A stretch of DNA of 7,305 nt from Gammaproteobacteria bacterium (GTDB lineage Bacteria; Pseudomonadota; Gammaproteobacteria; Steroidobacterales; Steroidobacteraceae), in assembly GCA_003165495.1 (NCBI GenBank), contig PMMB01000273.1:50588-57892 (forward strand). The letters are read 5' to 3'. Each line of letters opens with the position of its first letter. The first letter of the stretch is position 1. Of this stretch, positions 1 to 5,836 are shown piece by piece. The position numbers were made by a program, and so were the translations under genes. Under the pieces are notes generated by a model, which was not told the origin of the DNA, did no database searches, and saw only the letters and a list, made by a program, of their open reading frames with translations.

Positions 1-1257
1 ACGCTGCATGAATAAATTGTTTTGCGACATGCCGCCGTCTACCTTGAGTGTCTCGGGTCGCAGACCGTCGGCGGCCATCGCGTCGAGCAGGTCGTAAGTT
101 TGATAGGCGACACTATCAAGCGTTGCGCGTGCGATCTCGCTGCGCGTCGAAGCACGCGTCAGCCCGATGATGGCGGCGCGCGCGTCGGGGTCCCAATAGG
201 GCGCTCCCAATCCCGTGAACGCCGGCACCAAATAGACTCCACCGCTGTGCGGAACCGACGCCGCCAGCGCCTCCACGTCGGATGCTTGTGAGATGAGCCC
301 GAGCCCATCGCGCAGCCATTGTATGGCGGCGCCTGCGGACAGTATGGAGCCTTCCAGCGCATAGGTGACTATGCCATTCAGCCGATACGCAATGGTGCTG
401 AGCAAGCGGTGTTTGGAGGGTACGAGTTGCTGCGCGGTGTTGAGCACGAGGAATGCGCCGGTGCCGTAGGTGCTCTTGACGTCGCCCGCGCCGAAGCAAG
501 CCTGCCCGACGAGAGCCGCTTGCTGATCGCCGGCGACTCCACAGATCGGCAATGCCTGACCCAGTACCGCCTTGTCGGTGATGCCAAATTCGCCCGCACT
601 GTCTCTCACTTCCGGCAGAACGCTCATCGGCACATTGAACATTTCGCACAGAGCCTCGTCCCAGCGACCCTTGCCGATATCATAAAGAGCCGTGCGACTC
701 GCATTCGTGGCGTCCGTAAGATGCACCCGGCCGCCGGTCAGTCGCCACATGAGAAAGCTGTCGACGGTGCCGAAAGCAATGTGACCGGCCTTTGCGGCCT
801 CGCGTGCACCCGGCACGCGGTCGAGAATCCAGTCGATTTTGGTAGCCGAGAAATACGGATCCAAAAGCAGGCCTGTTTTGCCACTGACTTCGGTCTCGCC
901 ATGGTCGCGAGCCAATTGTCGGCACCGATCGGCCGTGCGGCGATCCTGCCAGACGATGGCGTTGTAGATGGGCACGCCGCTGCGCCTATCCCAGAGAATC
1001 GTCGTTTCCCGCTGATTGGTAATGCCGATGGCGGCGGCCATCTGCTGCGTTTCGCCGAGGTGCTGCAGTACCCGGCGGCTGGTGGATATGACCGTGGCCC
1101 AAATCACTTCGGCGTCATGTTCCACCCAGCCTGGGCCTGAGTAGATTTGTTCGAAGCTCTGCTGTTCCACCGCCACTACATCGCCCGCGGCAGAAAAGCC
1201 GATGGCGCGGGTGGAACTCGTTCCTTGATCGATCGCGAGCAAAATGTCGTCAGGCAC
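1..1257 (-). CDS. glpK: Glycerol kinase, C-terminus cut by window edge
   Basis: This FGGY-family kinase phosphorylates glycerol with ATP to sn-glycerol 3-phosphate in the cytoplasm, the entry step of glycerol catabolism. The frame stays open from 1257 to base 1, giving 419 codons of the roughly 495-500 usual for GlpK, so about 80 C-terminal residues lie outside. Visible landmarks are the N-terminal phosphate loop DQGTSSTRAI (residues 10-19), the glycerol-binding NQRET (Arg83, Glu84), Trp103, Tyr135 in DPYFSATK, the catalytic Asp244 in GVAGDQQ, and the ATP-site VDGGMSQNN near the edge. These sit at almost the same numbers as in E. coli GlpK. The start is GTG at 1257: an in-frame TGA lies just upstream, and a nearby ATG is out of frame and stops after five codons. 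The SD is weak (AAGA-like). A 174-nt gap separates it from the Nudix gene upstream, so it probably has its own promoter and is a housekeeping neighbour. The assignment is secure. Confidence 0.96.
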   Translation of the reverse strand, partial: MPDDILLAIDQGTSSTRAIGFSAAGDVVAVEQQSFEQIYSGPGWVEHDAEVIWATVISTSRRVLQHLGETQQMAAAIGITNQRETTILWDRRSGVPIYNAIVWQDRRTADRCRQLARDHGETEVSGKTGLLLDPYFSATKIDWILDRVPGAREAAKAGHIAFGTVDSFLMWRLTGGRVHLTDATNASRTALYDIGKGRWDEALCEMFNVPMSVLPEVRDSAGEFGITDKAVLGQALPICGVAGDQQAALVGQACFGAGDVKSTYGTGAFLVLNTAQQLVPSKHRLLSTIAYRLNGIVTYALEGSILSAGAAIQWLRDGLGLISQASDVEALAASVPHSGGVYLVPAFTGLGAPYWDPDARAAIIGLTRASTRSEIARATLDSVAYQTYDLLDAMAADGLRPETLKVDGGMSQNNLFMQR

Positions 1258-1431
1258 TGCAGTTCATCTTTTGAATGGACGCGAGACGTGTCGGGCCTGC
1301 GAGGATAGCTGCTAGCCGGTCCGGCGCAAGCCGGCACTTCAGTATCCGCCGCCGTCTGCGCACACTGTCCGCGGACACTCCAATATCGCGCAATGAAAAA
1401 TAATATGTTTAAAAACAATATCTTATAGACA
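1258..1431. promoter_or_regulatory. Intergenic region upstream of glpK, probable promoter/operator
   Basis: This gap lies between the Nudix stop codon and the glpK GTG and contains no credible gene. Its distal part, about 1391-1431, is strikingly AT-rich for this window and includes an imperfect inverted repeat (ATATGTTT at 1403-1410 against AAACAATAT at 1413-1421). TATTAT on the minus strand could serve as a -10 element, but I find no good -35 at the right distance. A perfect 12-bp palindrome, TGTCCGCGGACA, lies at 1366-1377, between the AT-rich part and glpK. That arrangement fits a promoter with an operator, but the assignment is inferred from composition and symmetry only. Confidence 0.35.
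1366..1377. repeat. Perfect 12-bp palindrome TGTCCGCGGACA
   Basis: The twelve bases are identical to their reverse complement, and the symmetry ends abruptly at both flanks (C opposite C). The site lies about 110 nt upstream of the glpK start. It has no loop and no following T-run, so it does not look like a terminator. A dimeric regulator's site is possible, but no specific family is recognised. Confidence 0.4.
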
Positions 1432-2061
1432 TCAGTCGAAATCCGCCGGAAGATTCGGGTGTTCCGCATGCTGAAACATTCTGTCGATCTGCGCGGCGGT
1501 CGTTCGCCCCAGCGACAGCGGCGGTAGAGCATCGCGCGGAAAAAACGCCGCCTCACTCGTCTCGTCACTGGCGCGAGCGGCGCCTCCGGTGATTTCGCAG
1601 ATGAAAAACATTTTGTAAATGGAGTCGACATTGCGCGGCGGGTGCCCGCTCTTCTGATAGTCGCGGACGGCCGCAAGCTTGAGGGCCTTGGCCTCGAATC
1701 CGGACTCTTCGGCGATTTCCCTCACCACGCATTCGGCGGCCGATTGATTGACGTCGGCCCAACCGCCGGGGAGCGTCCATTTACCGTCGTTGATTTCGCG
1801 CACCAGCAGCACGCGCCCATCGACGAAGGCGGCGCCGCGCACATCGACTTTGGGCGTTGCGTACCCCCAGCCTTCTTGCAAGATCCGGAGGATCATGTCG
1901 AAGTTCCCGCCTGAACCCTGCGCCAGCATCGACGCCGCCAATTCGCGCACTTGGCAATAGCGTTGCCGGTCGAAGCGATCCGCCGTGAAAGTCAAGCCGG
2001 TCTGCGCGATGGCGCGCAATTCGCGCGCGATCCTCAACCATTGCGGTTCGTCCGCCTCCAT
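1432..2061 (-). CDS. Nudix hydrolase with N-terminal Nudix_N_2-type domain
   Basis: This 209-aa cytoplasmic protein probably hydrolyses a nucleoside diphosphate linked to another group, such as ADP-ribose or CDP-choline type compounds. Residues 1-65 form a helical segment (LRAIAQTGLTFTADRFDRQRY) typical of the N-terminal domain of the YjhB-like subgroup. The Nudix fold follows from about residue 70. The Nudix box runs from Gly100 to Phe122, with the metal-binding REIAEESGF core intact (Arg114, Glu115, Glu118, Glu119). The first Glu of the GX5EX7REUXEEXGU consensus is Gln106; this position varies in related proteins and is less critical than the REUXEE core. The ATG at 2061 is 21 nt after the SnoaL-like stop, with AGAAGAG eight bases upstream as a plausible SD. 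It is the last gene of the operon. Its substrate and its link to the carrier pathway are unknown; removal of nucleotide by-products of the ligase is only a guess. Confidence 0.9.
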   Translation of the reverse strand: MEADEPQWLRIARELRAIAQTGLTFTADRFDRQRYCQVRELAASMLAQGSGGNFDMILRILQEGWGYATPKVDVRGAAFVDGRVLLVREINDGKWTLPGGWADVNQSAAECVVREIAEESGFEAKALKLAAVRDYQKSGHPPRNVDSIYKMFFICEITGGAARASDETSEAAFFPRDALPPLSLGRTTAAQIDRMFQHAEHPNLPADFD

Positions 2062-2082
2062 CCTAGGTCTCTTCTGATCGGC

Positions 2083-2466
2083 TCAGCGGGGTGCGAAAAA
2101 CTCGGTATAGCTCAAGATGCGATCTTCACTCAGTTCCACGAGATCGACCAGTTCGGTACGGATGGTGACGCCGGTTACTTTGGAGTAAATGTCGGCACGC
2201 CAGTGCGCGGTGGCTCGCGGCCATTCGACCACCAGCGACAACAGTGTGTAGTCACTGAGCCGAAACACTTTGACCAGCATGGCGAGCCACGGTCGAAAGT
2301 CCGCGATGCCAGTCGCCCGGATCGCGATCGGTTTGTCGGCGCTGGCGCCAACGATTTCATATCGGCCGTGTTCTGCAAACAGCCGGCACAGGCCGGCGAG
2401 ATCGCCGCCGACACGCGCCGCATGCAGCTGTTGAATCATGCGTTCCGCTATGACGCGCTCCGCCAC
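2083..2466 (-). CDS. SnoaL/NTF2-like small protein
   Basis: This is a 127-aa protein of the NTF2/SnoaL-like superfamily, whose members form cone-shaped alpha+beta barrels acting as isomerases, cyclases, dehydratases or small-molecule binders. The pattern fits: an N-terminal helical part (IAERMIQQLHAARVGGDLAGLCRLFAE), then a strand near residues 35-40, a helix around 56-68, and C-terminal strands with HWRADIY (88-94) and the ending EDRILSYTEFFAPR. The length is usual for a single-domain member. I cannot assign a catalytic residue or substrate. The start is GTG at 2466, supported by AAGGAG at 2475-2480 with an 8-nt spacer. The gene begins 17 nt after the alpha/beta-hydrolase stop and ends 21 nt before the Nudix start, so it is almost certainly co-transcribed with both. 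Fold assignment is fairly confident; function is open. Confidence 0.8.
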   Translation of the reverse strand: MAERVIAERMIQQLHAARVGGDLAGLCRLFAEHGRYEIVGASADKPIAIRATGIADFRPWLAMLVKVFRLSDYTLLSLVVEWPRATAHWRADIYSKVTGVTIRTELVDLVELSEDRILSYTEFFAPR

Positions 2467-2474
2467 TTTACTCG

Positions 2475-2480
2475 CTCCTT
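2475..2480 (-). promoter_or_regulatory. Ribosome binding site of the SnoaL-like gene
   Basis: AAGGAG on the minus strand lies 8 nt before the GTG at 2466. It supports the non-ATG start of the SnoaL-like gene and sits in the short gap after the hydrolase stop. Confidence 0.7.
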
Positions 2481-2483
2481 CGG

Positions 2484-3419
2484 TCAGGCCATCGCAGCCC
2501 GAATTTCACCGCCGATCTGTTCGAACGCGGTGCGGGCATACGGAATCACGGCCCCCAAGCCGTAGAAAAGATGAATCATACCCGGGTGGCAAGTGTAGGA
2601 CACATCAGAATGCGCGCGGGTAAGGCGCTCGAAATAATCCCGGCCTTCGTCGCGCACCGGATCGAATTCCGCCGTGTGTATGAGCGTGCGCGGCAGACCG
2701 GCAACATCGTCCGCGCGCAGGGGCGAGATCCGAGGATTGGCCGGATCCGTTCCGGGCGGCGCGTAGTGCACTAGGTCGTGATCGAGCGTGGCCTGATCGA
2801 TCAAATAGCCGCTGGCGAGGTCCCGTCTGGAACCCGTCGAGCGGCTGTAATCGAGAATCGGGCAAATCAGCAATTGCAACGCCAGCCGCGGGCTGCCTAT
2901 TCGAGCGACCGCTTGGGCTGTCGCCGCCGCGAGCGTGCCGCCCGCCGAGTCGCCGCATATACCGAGGCGTGTGCCGTCGATACCGAAGCGTGCGGCGTGA
3001 GCGCCGATATGCGTGACCGCCGCCAAGGCGTCGTCGAGCGCGGCGGGAAATGGGTGCTCGGGGGCCAAGCGGTATTCGACCGAGACCACTCGGCAAGCAC
3101 CAGAATTCGCGAGCGCCCGTCCGATGGAGTCGTGCGTCGCCACGGTGCCTGCCACCAAGCCGCCGCCGTGGAAGTAGACCAGCCCCGGCAGTATCTTAAG
3201 TCTGGCATCGGGGGGGGTATAGATCCTGACCGCGAGTGGCCCGGCCGGCCCGGGCAAGGTCCGGTCTTCGATGCCGCCCACTACTGCTTCGGGACCCGCC
3301 AGCTTCATGAGCTCCGCGAGGCCTAGACGACGCTCCGCCACCGTCGTCGTGAGGGCGTTGGGAGGCTTGCCCGCCGCCAGTACATCCAAGAACCGTTTAA
3401 CGCGCGGGTCGAGCGGCAC
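2484..3419 (-). CDS. Alpha/beta hydrolase, HSL (family IV) esterase type
   Basis: This 311-aa serine hydrolase belongs to the hormone-sensitive-lipase-like group, which cleaves short-chain carboxylic esters and related bonds. The oxyanion-hole motif is FHGGG (residues 83-87), the nucleophile is Ser158 in GDSAGG, the acid is Asp253 in EFDPVRDEG, and the base is His283 in PGMIHLF. The conserved VSVEYRLAPEHPFPAALDD stretch is also present. Length is normal for the family and no signal peptide is seen, so it is probably cytoplasmic. The start is GTG at 3419; no alternative start lies between it and the ligase stop 20 nt upstream, and the SD is weak. Its place directly after the amino acid:carrier protein ligase suggests it might release or hydrolyse a carrier-bound or esterified product, but HSL-type enzymes are not classic thioesterases, so this is inference. 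Family assignment is very secure. Confidence 0.95.
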   Translation of the reverse strand: MPLDPRVKRFLDVLAAGKPPNALTTTVAERRLGLAELMKLAGPEAVVGGIEDRTLPGPAGPLAVRIYTPPDARLKILPGLVYFHGGGLVAGTVATHDSIGRALANSGACRVVSVEYRLAPEHPFPAALDDALAAVTHIGAHAARFGIDGTRLGICGDSAGGTLAAATAQAVARIGSPRLALQLLICPILDYSRSTGSRRDLASGYLIDQATLDHDLVHYAPPGTDPANPRISPLRADDVAGLPRTLIHTAEFDPVRDEGRDYFERLTRAHSDVSYTCHPGMIHLFYGLGAVIPYARTAFEQIGGEIRAAMA

Positions 3420-3439
3420 GGTTTGGTGTCTCGGCGACG

Positions 3440-4390
3440 TTAGAGACCCAACGCGGCCTTAGTCACCGCCGGCCACTTTTCGAGGTCCAAACCATGAATC
3501 GCGAATAGTGCAACCGTTAGCCGGTCGATTCCAAAGGCGACGCAGCTGGTGTGCGCCAATTCGCCCTTGTCGTCATGAATGCTCCACACTTGGCCGAAGT
3601 ATTCACGGTGATAATTGAAACTCATGCACGCGGTGGGCGGCGCTGAAGGGTAGTAGGGGATCAGCAACTCGAATTTCAGCGCTTGCTGGCGTTGACTGAC
3701 GGCCATGACTTGGCCGACGCGGCCAAAAAACGGATCGTTCGCCACATCGATGGTGAAGGGCAGGCTGAGGTCGGCCGCCAGCAGCGGGGCCTTGGCCATC
3801 CAGCTCTCGCGGAACTCCACGATCACTTGCGGCGAGCCGATTCTCACGAATTCGCGCATCCGAAACGACTGCAGGCGATCCAGGCTGCGCGACGGCTCAT
3901 GTCTGAACACATCGGCTTCGATATCGAATTGCAATCCGCCGGCCGGCAGCTGGCCGCGGGTTGCCACGATGGGATACACGGGATAGCACGCCGCCGGCGA
4001 CAGCACGAGGTCCGAGGACGTCACCGAGCTGGTCCAGTCGCCGCCGTTGTCATAGCGGTCGACCGCCGATCGGATCGAGGCCTCTGAGCCATGCAGAGCG
4101 CACACACAACCCAGCAAATTGGGGAAGCTCTTGAGGTAGCCGGATTTCTCCAATTGTTTGCGGCTCATCACCGGGGGGAAGCGCATGATTTCAGCTGTTG
4201 GGTCCCGTTGCCGCGTAATGTACGATTCGAGGCGCTCGACGACATGCGCATACAGAGCGGTGCGCGCATAGACGCCATCCACGCCCATTGACCGAAAGAG
4301 TCCTTCCGCGATGTGAGCCAAAGGATCTGCCGCAGCGTTGGCGGCGGCGGAGCCTGGGCTGCTGGCGGTAGACATCGTAGGTTCAACCAC
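3440..4390 (-). CDS. Amino acid:[carrier protein] ligase, atypical SerRS-like
   Basis: This protein resembles the catalytic domain of methanogen-type seryl-tRNA synthetase but has no tRNA-binding part (up to 316 aa against about 500). Characterised homologues activate a small amino acid (Gly or Ala) as aminoacyl-AMP and transfer it to the phosphopantetheine of a carrier protein. Class II motif 2 is visible as FRMREFVRIG (Arg178, Glu180) and motif 3 as FGIDRLTVALF (Arg290). Cys135 (SPAACYP), Glu180 and Cys283 (AHTSCVAFG) fit the Cys-Glu-Cys zinc site of this family. The far-upstream start is GTG at 4390, overlapping the end of the flavoprotein gene by 8 nt. ATG at 4375 (311 aa) is also possible; neither has a clear SD. 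The gene is second in the operon, with the alpha/beta hydrolase 20 nt downstream and a carrier protein gene divergently transcribed beyond the flavoprotein gene. Amino acid specificity cannot be read by eye. The family call is strong; the exact start is uncertain. Confidence 0.92.
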   Translation of the reverse strand: MVEPTMSTASSPGSAAANAAADPLAHIAEGLFRSMGVDGVYARTALYAHVVERLESYITRQRDPTAEIMRFPPVMSRKQLEKSGYLKSFPNLLGCVCALHGSEASIRSAVDRYDNGGDWTSSVTSSDLVLSPAACYPVYPIVATRGQLPAGGLQFDIEADVFRHEPSRSLDRLQSFRMREFVRIGSPQVIVEFRESWMAKAPLLAADLSLPFTIDVANDPFFGRVGQVMAVSQRQQALKFELLIPYYPSAPPTACMSFNYHREYFGQVWSIHDDKGELAHTSCVAFGIDRLTVALFAIHGLDLEKWPAVTKAALGL

Positions 4391-5588
4391 TGATTGAAGT
4401 CGGCAATGGCGTCATCAGTGACGTCGTGGCCAGATTGGTGAGGATGCGATCGTTATTGATCATGAGCGGCGCGGACAGCACATCGCGCAGGAGCCGGCCG
4501 ATGGTAAATTCGGTGTCATTGCGATAACCAGACAAACCACAGGCGCGCAGCGAACTTAACACGGTCGTCACCGCGAGTTCCGACGCCTGCACCTTGGTCA
4601 ATGTGATCATGGCCTGAAATTCCAGAGACGAGATCGCTTTTTCGTCCTGCATAATGACTTCGTAGCTGCGGAGGTTCGCCGCCAGCACGCCGCGCAAAGT
4701 TCGCAGCGAGGAGACCGCTTGGGTGAAGTGTGGAGCACCCGGCGGCATTTGGCCATTCGAGGCGCGGACCGCATGGCGAACGAAGGCCTGCGCTTTGCCG
4801 GTGGCGGCTGCGGCAATACCCGCCCAGACCGAACCCCACAAAAGGTGGGCGAACGGCACCATGGTTTGCACGTGAATTCTATCGTAGGGCTCGGGTATGA
4901 TCTGCTCGGCAGCGGCGCGTGCCCGCAGGGTGAAGCCCTCGCTATGCGTCCCGCGCATGCCGAGCGTGTCCCATATCTGTAGCCGCTCGAGGGTGTAGTC
5001 CGCTTTCAGCAGGACCAACAGCACTTGGTCGGAGCCCGCGGCGTCGGCCGCGCGACGCGCGGTGGTGACGACGCCGTCCGCCTCGACGGCGTAGGAAATG
5101 ACCGTCGCCTTGCGCTCCAGGGTGATTTGTTCGCCGTCGTGCTCGACGGCCGCCTCGCTGGAACGAACGTTGCCGCCGGCCTGCCCTTCGGTAGTCGACG
5201 ACGCCATGAGCAACTGGTCGGTCGCGATGCGACCTAGAATGCGTTCGAGTGCGGTATTGCCTTTGGTGTGGCGCACGATACACGCCATCTTGATCTGGTG
5301 CATGGCGTAGATCAGCGCGGTTGACGAGCAGGCTTGACCGAGGATGTAACAAACGTCGGCGATTTCCGCGATACTCGCGCCTTCGCCGCCCAAGCCTTGA
5401 GGGACCTGAATGCCGAGAAGCCGCTGCCTACGAATCTCCGCTAGGGACTCGCTCGGAAAACGTGCCTCCGCGTCGACTGCCCCCGCGTTCGCTTGCGCAA
5501 CCTCTGCAGCGGCACGTGCGCGCGCCGTCAGATCGTTCTGGCGAACACTGATTACCCGGGCAGCACCCGGCATTCTTTGACGTTCCAT
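4383..5588 (-). CDS. Acyl-CoA dehydrogenase-fold flavoprotein
   Basis: This FAD-dependent enzyme has the acyl-CoA dehydrogenase fold; residue numbers here are counted from the upstream GTG at 5606 (407 codons). The N-terminal helical domain includes VPQGLGGEGASIAEIADVCYILG. The middle beta domain contains SSTTEGQAGGNVRSS (136-150) and WDTLGMRGTHSEGFTLRA (212-229). The C-terminal helical domain ends with SGYRNDTEFTIGRLLRD, where Glu366 aligns with the catalytic base of medium-chain dehydrogenases (E-x8-D spacing kept). I prefer ATG at 5588 (401 aa), because GGGGGA lies 6 nt before it and the GTG at 5606 has no SD. It is the first gene of the operon and its end abuts or overlaps the ligase. This context suggests the true substrate is an acyl or aminoacyl group on the nearby carrier protein rather than an acyl-CoA, as for PltE/RedW prolyl-carrier oxidases. 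ACAD-fold N-hydroxylases are an alternative. Fold is certain; substrate is inferred. Confidence 0.92.
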   Translation of the reverse strand: MERQRMPGAARVISVRQNDLTARARAAAEVAQANAGAVDAEARFPSESLAEIRRQRLLGIQVPQGLGGEGASIAEIADVCYILGQACSSTALIYAMHQIKMACIVRHTKGNTALERILGRIATDQLLMASSTTEGQAGGNVRSSEAAVEHDGEQITLERKATVISYAVEADGVVTTARRAADAAGSDQVLLVLLKADYTLERLQIWDTLGMRGTHSEGFTLRARAAAEQIIPEPYDRIHVQTMVPFAHLLWGSVWAGIAAAATGKAQAFVRHAVRASNGQMPPGAPHFTQAVSSLRTLRGVLAANLRSYEVIMQDEKAISSLEFQAMITLTKVQASELAVTTVLSSLRACGLSGYRNDTEFTIGRLLRDVLSAPLMINNDRILTNLATTSLMTPLPTSISG

Positions 5589-5594
5589 TGAAAA

Positions 5595-5600
5595 TCCCCC
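5595..5600 (-). promoter_or_regulatory. Ribosome binding site fixing the flavoprotein start
   Basis: GGGGGA on the minus strand lies 6 nt before ATG at 5588. The more distal in-frame GTG at 5606 has no such element, so this site argues for the shorter 401-aa flavoprotein. Confidence 0.65.
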
Positions 5601-5632
5601 AATCACCTTAGGGTTTGAAGCATCTTAAGGGC

Positions 5633-5661
5633 ATTATGCGGAGAGTCCCCCGAACGGACAA
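5633..5661 (-). promoter_or_regulatory. Sigma70-like promoter of the five-gene operon
   Basis: On the minus strand TTGTCC (5661-5656, four of six matches to TTGACA) is followed by a 17-nt spacer and CATAAT (5638-5633, five of six matches to TATAAT). A start of transcription about 7 nt later, near 5626, would leave a leader of roughly 40 nt before the preferred ATG at 5588. The match is good and the spacing ideal, but it has been found by eye only. Confidence 0.55.
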
Positions 5662-5821
5662 CCGTACCCAGCCAAATCGTGACTCAAGTGACGCCCGACT
5701 TAACTTTCATAAGGATATGTAAAATCTTGGATATATTGTGTGACGGGCTCGGCAAAGCACCTTTGTCAATCTCATCTCAACACGGTGCTGCACGGCACGG
5801 TATGATCGACCGGCTCGGGCT

Positions 5822-5827
5822 AAGGAG
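5822..5827 (+). promoter_or_regulatory. Ribosome binding site of the carrier protein gene
   Basis: AAGGAG precedes the GTG at 5837 by 9 nt. It selects that GTG over the in-frame ATG at 5849, which would be 21 nt away. Confidence 0.75.
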
Positions 5828-5836
5828 ACGTATCGA

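Larger units (their letters stand above)
5589..5836. promoter_or_regulatory. Divergent intergenic region between operon and carrier gene
   Basis: This 248-nt region separates the minus-strand five-gene operon from the plus-strand carrier protein gene and contains no gene. It is more AT-rich than its surroundings, mainly at 5700-5740. It carries a sigma70-like promoter for the operon (listed separately). For the carrier gene I see only weak candidates: TATGAT at 5802-5807 without a matching -35, and AT-rich hexamers near 5715-5735. GTGAC occurs three times (5679-5683, 5688-5692 and 5740-5744), and an inverted pair CCTTA/TAAGG lies between about 5597 and 5630, near the predicted operon transcription start. 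Shared control of loader and carrier from this region is plausible but not shown. Confidence 0.55.

Noticed and set aside
319..1140. Long open frame on the plus strand opposite glycerol kinase (273 codons)
   Set aside because: It is the antisense of well-conserved glpK codons, resembles no family I know and has no SD; it arises from G+C-rich codon bias.
1321..1334. Hairpin CCGGC-GCAA-GCCGG in the gap upstream of glpK
   Set aside because: The stem is only 5 bp and no T-run follows on either strand, so it is not supported as a terminator.
1951..2565. Open plus-strand frame of 204 codons spanning the Nudix, SnoaL-like and hydrolase gene junctions
   Set aside because: It crosses three supported minus-strand genes and shows no recognisable domain.
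2778..3326. Open plus-strand frame of 182 codons
   Set aside because: It lies wholly opposite the alpha/beta hydrolase, whose catalytic motifs prove the minus frame; its translation is Arg/Ala-rich and without motifs.
3440..4390. Ligase as a functional or degraded seryl-tRNA synthetase
   Set aside because: The catalytic motifs and zinc ligands are intact and the tRNA-binding part is wholly absent, matching the carrier-protein ligase family rather than a broken SerRS gene.
5764..5769. Perfect TTGACA on the minus strand as a -35 element
   Set aside because: No -10-like hexamer occurs 16-18 nt downstream; the TTGTCC-17-CATAAT pair nearer the operon is better.
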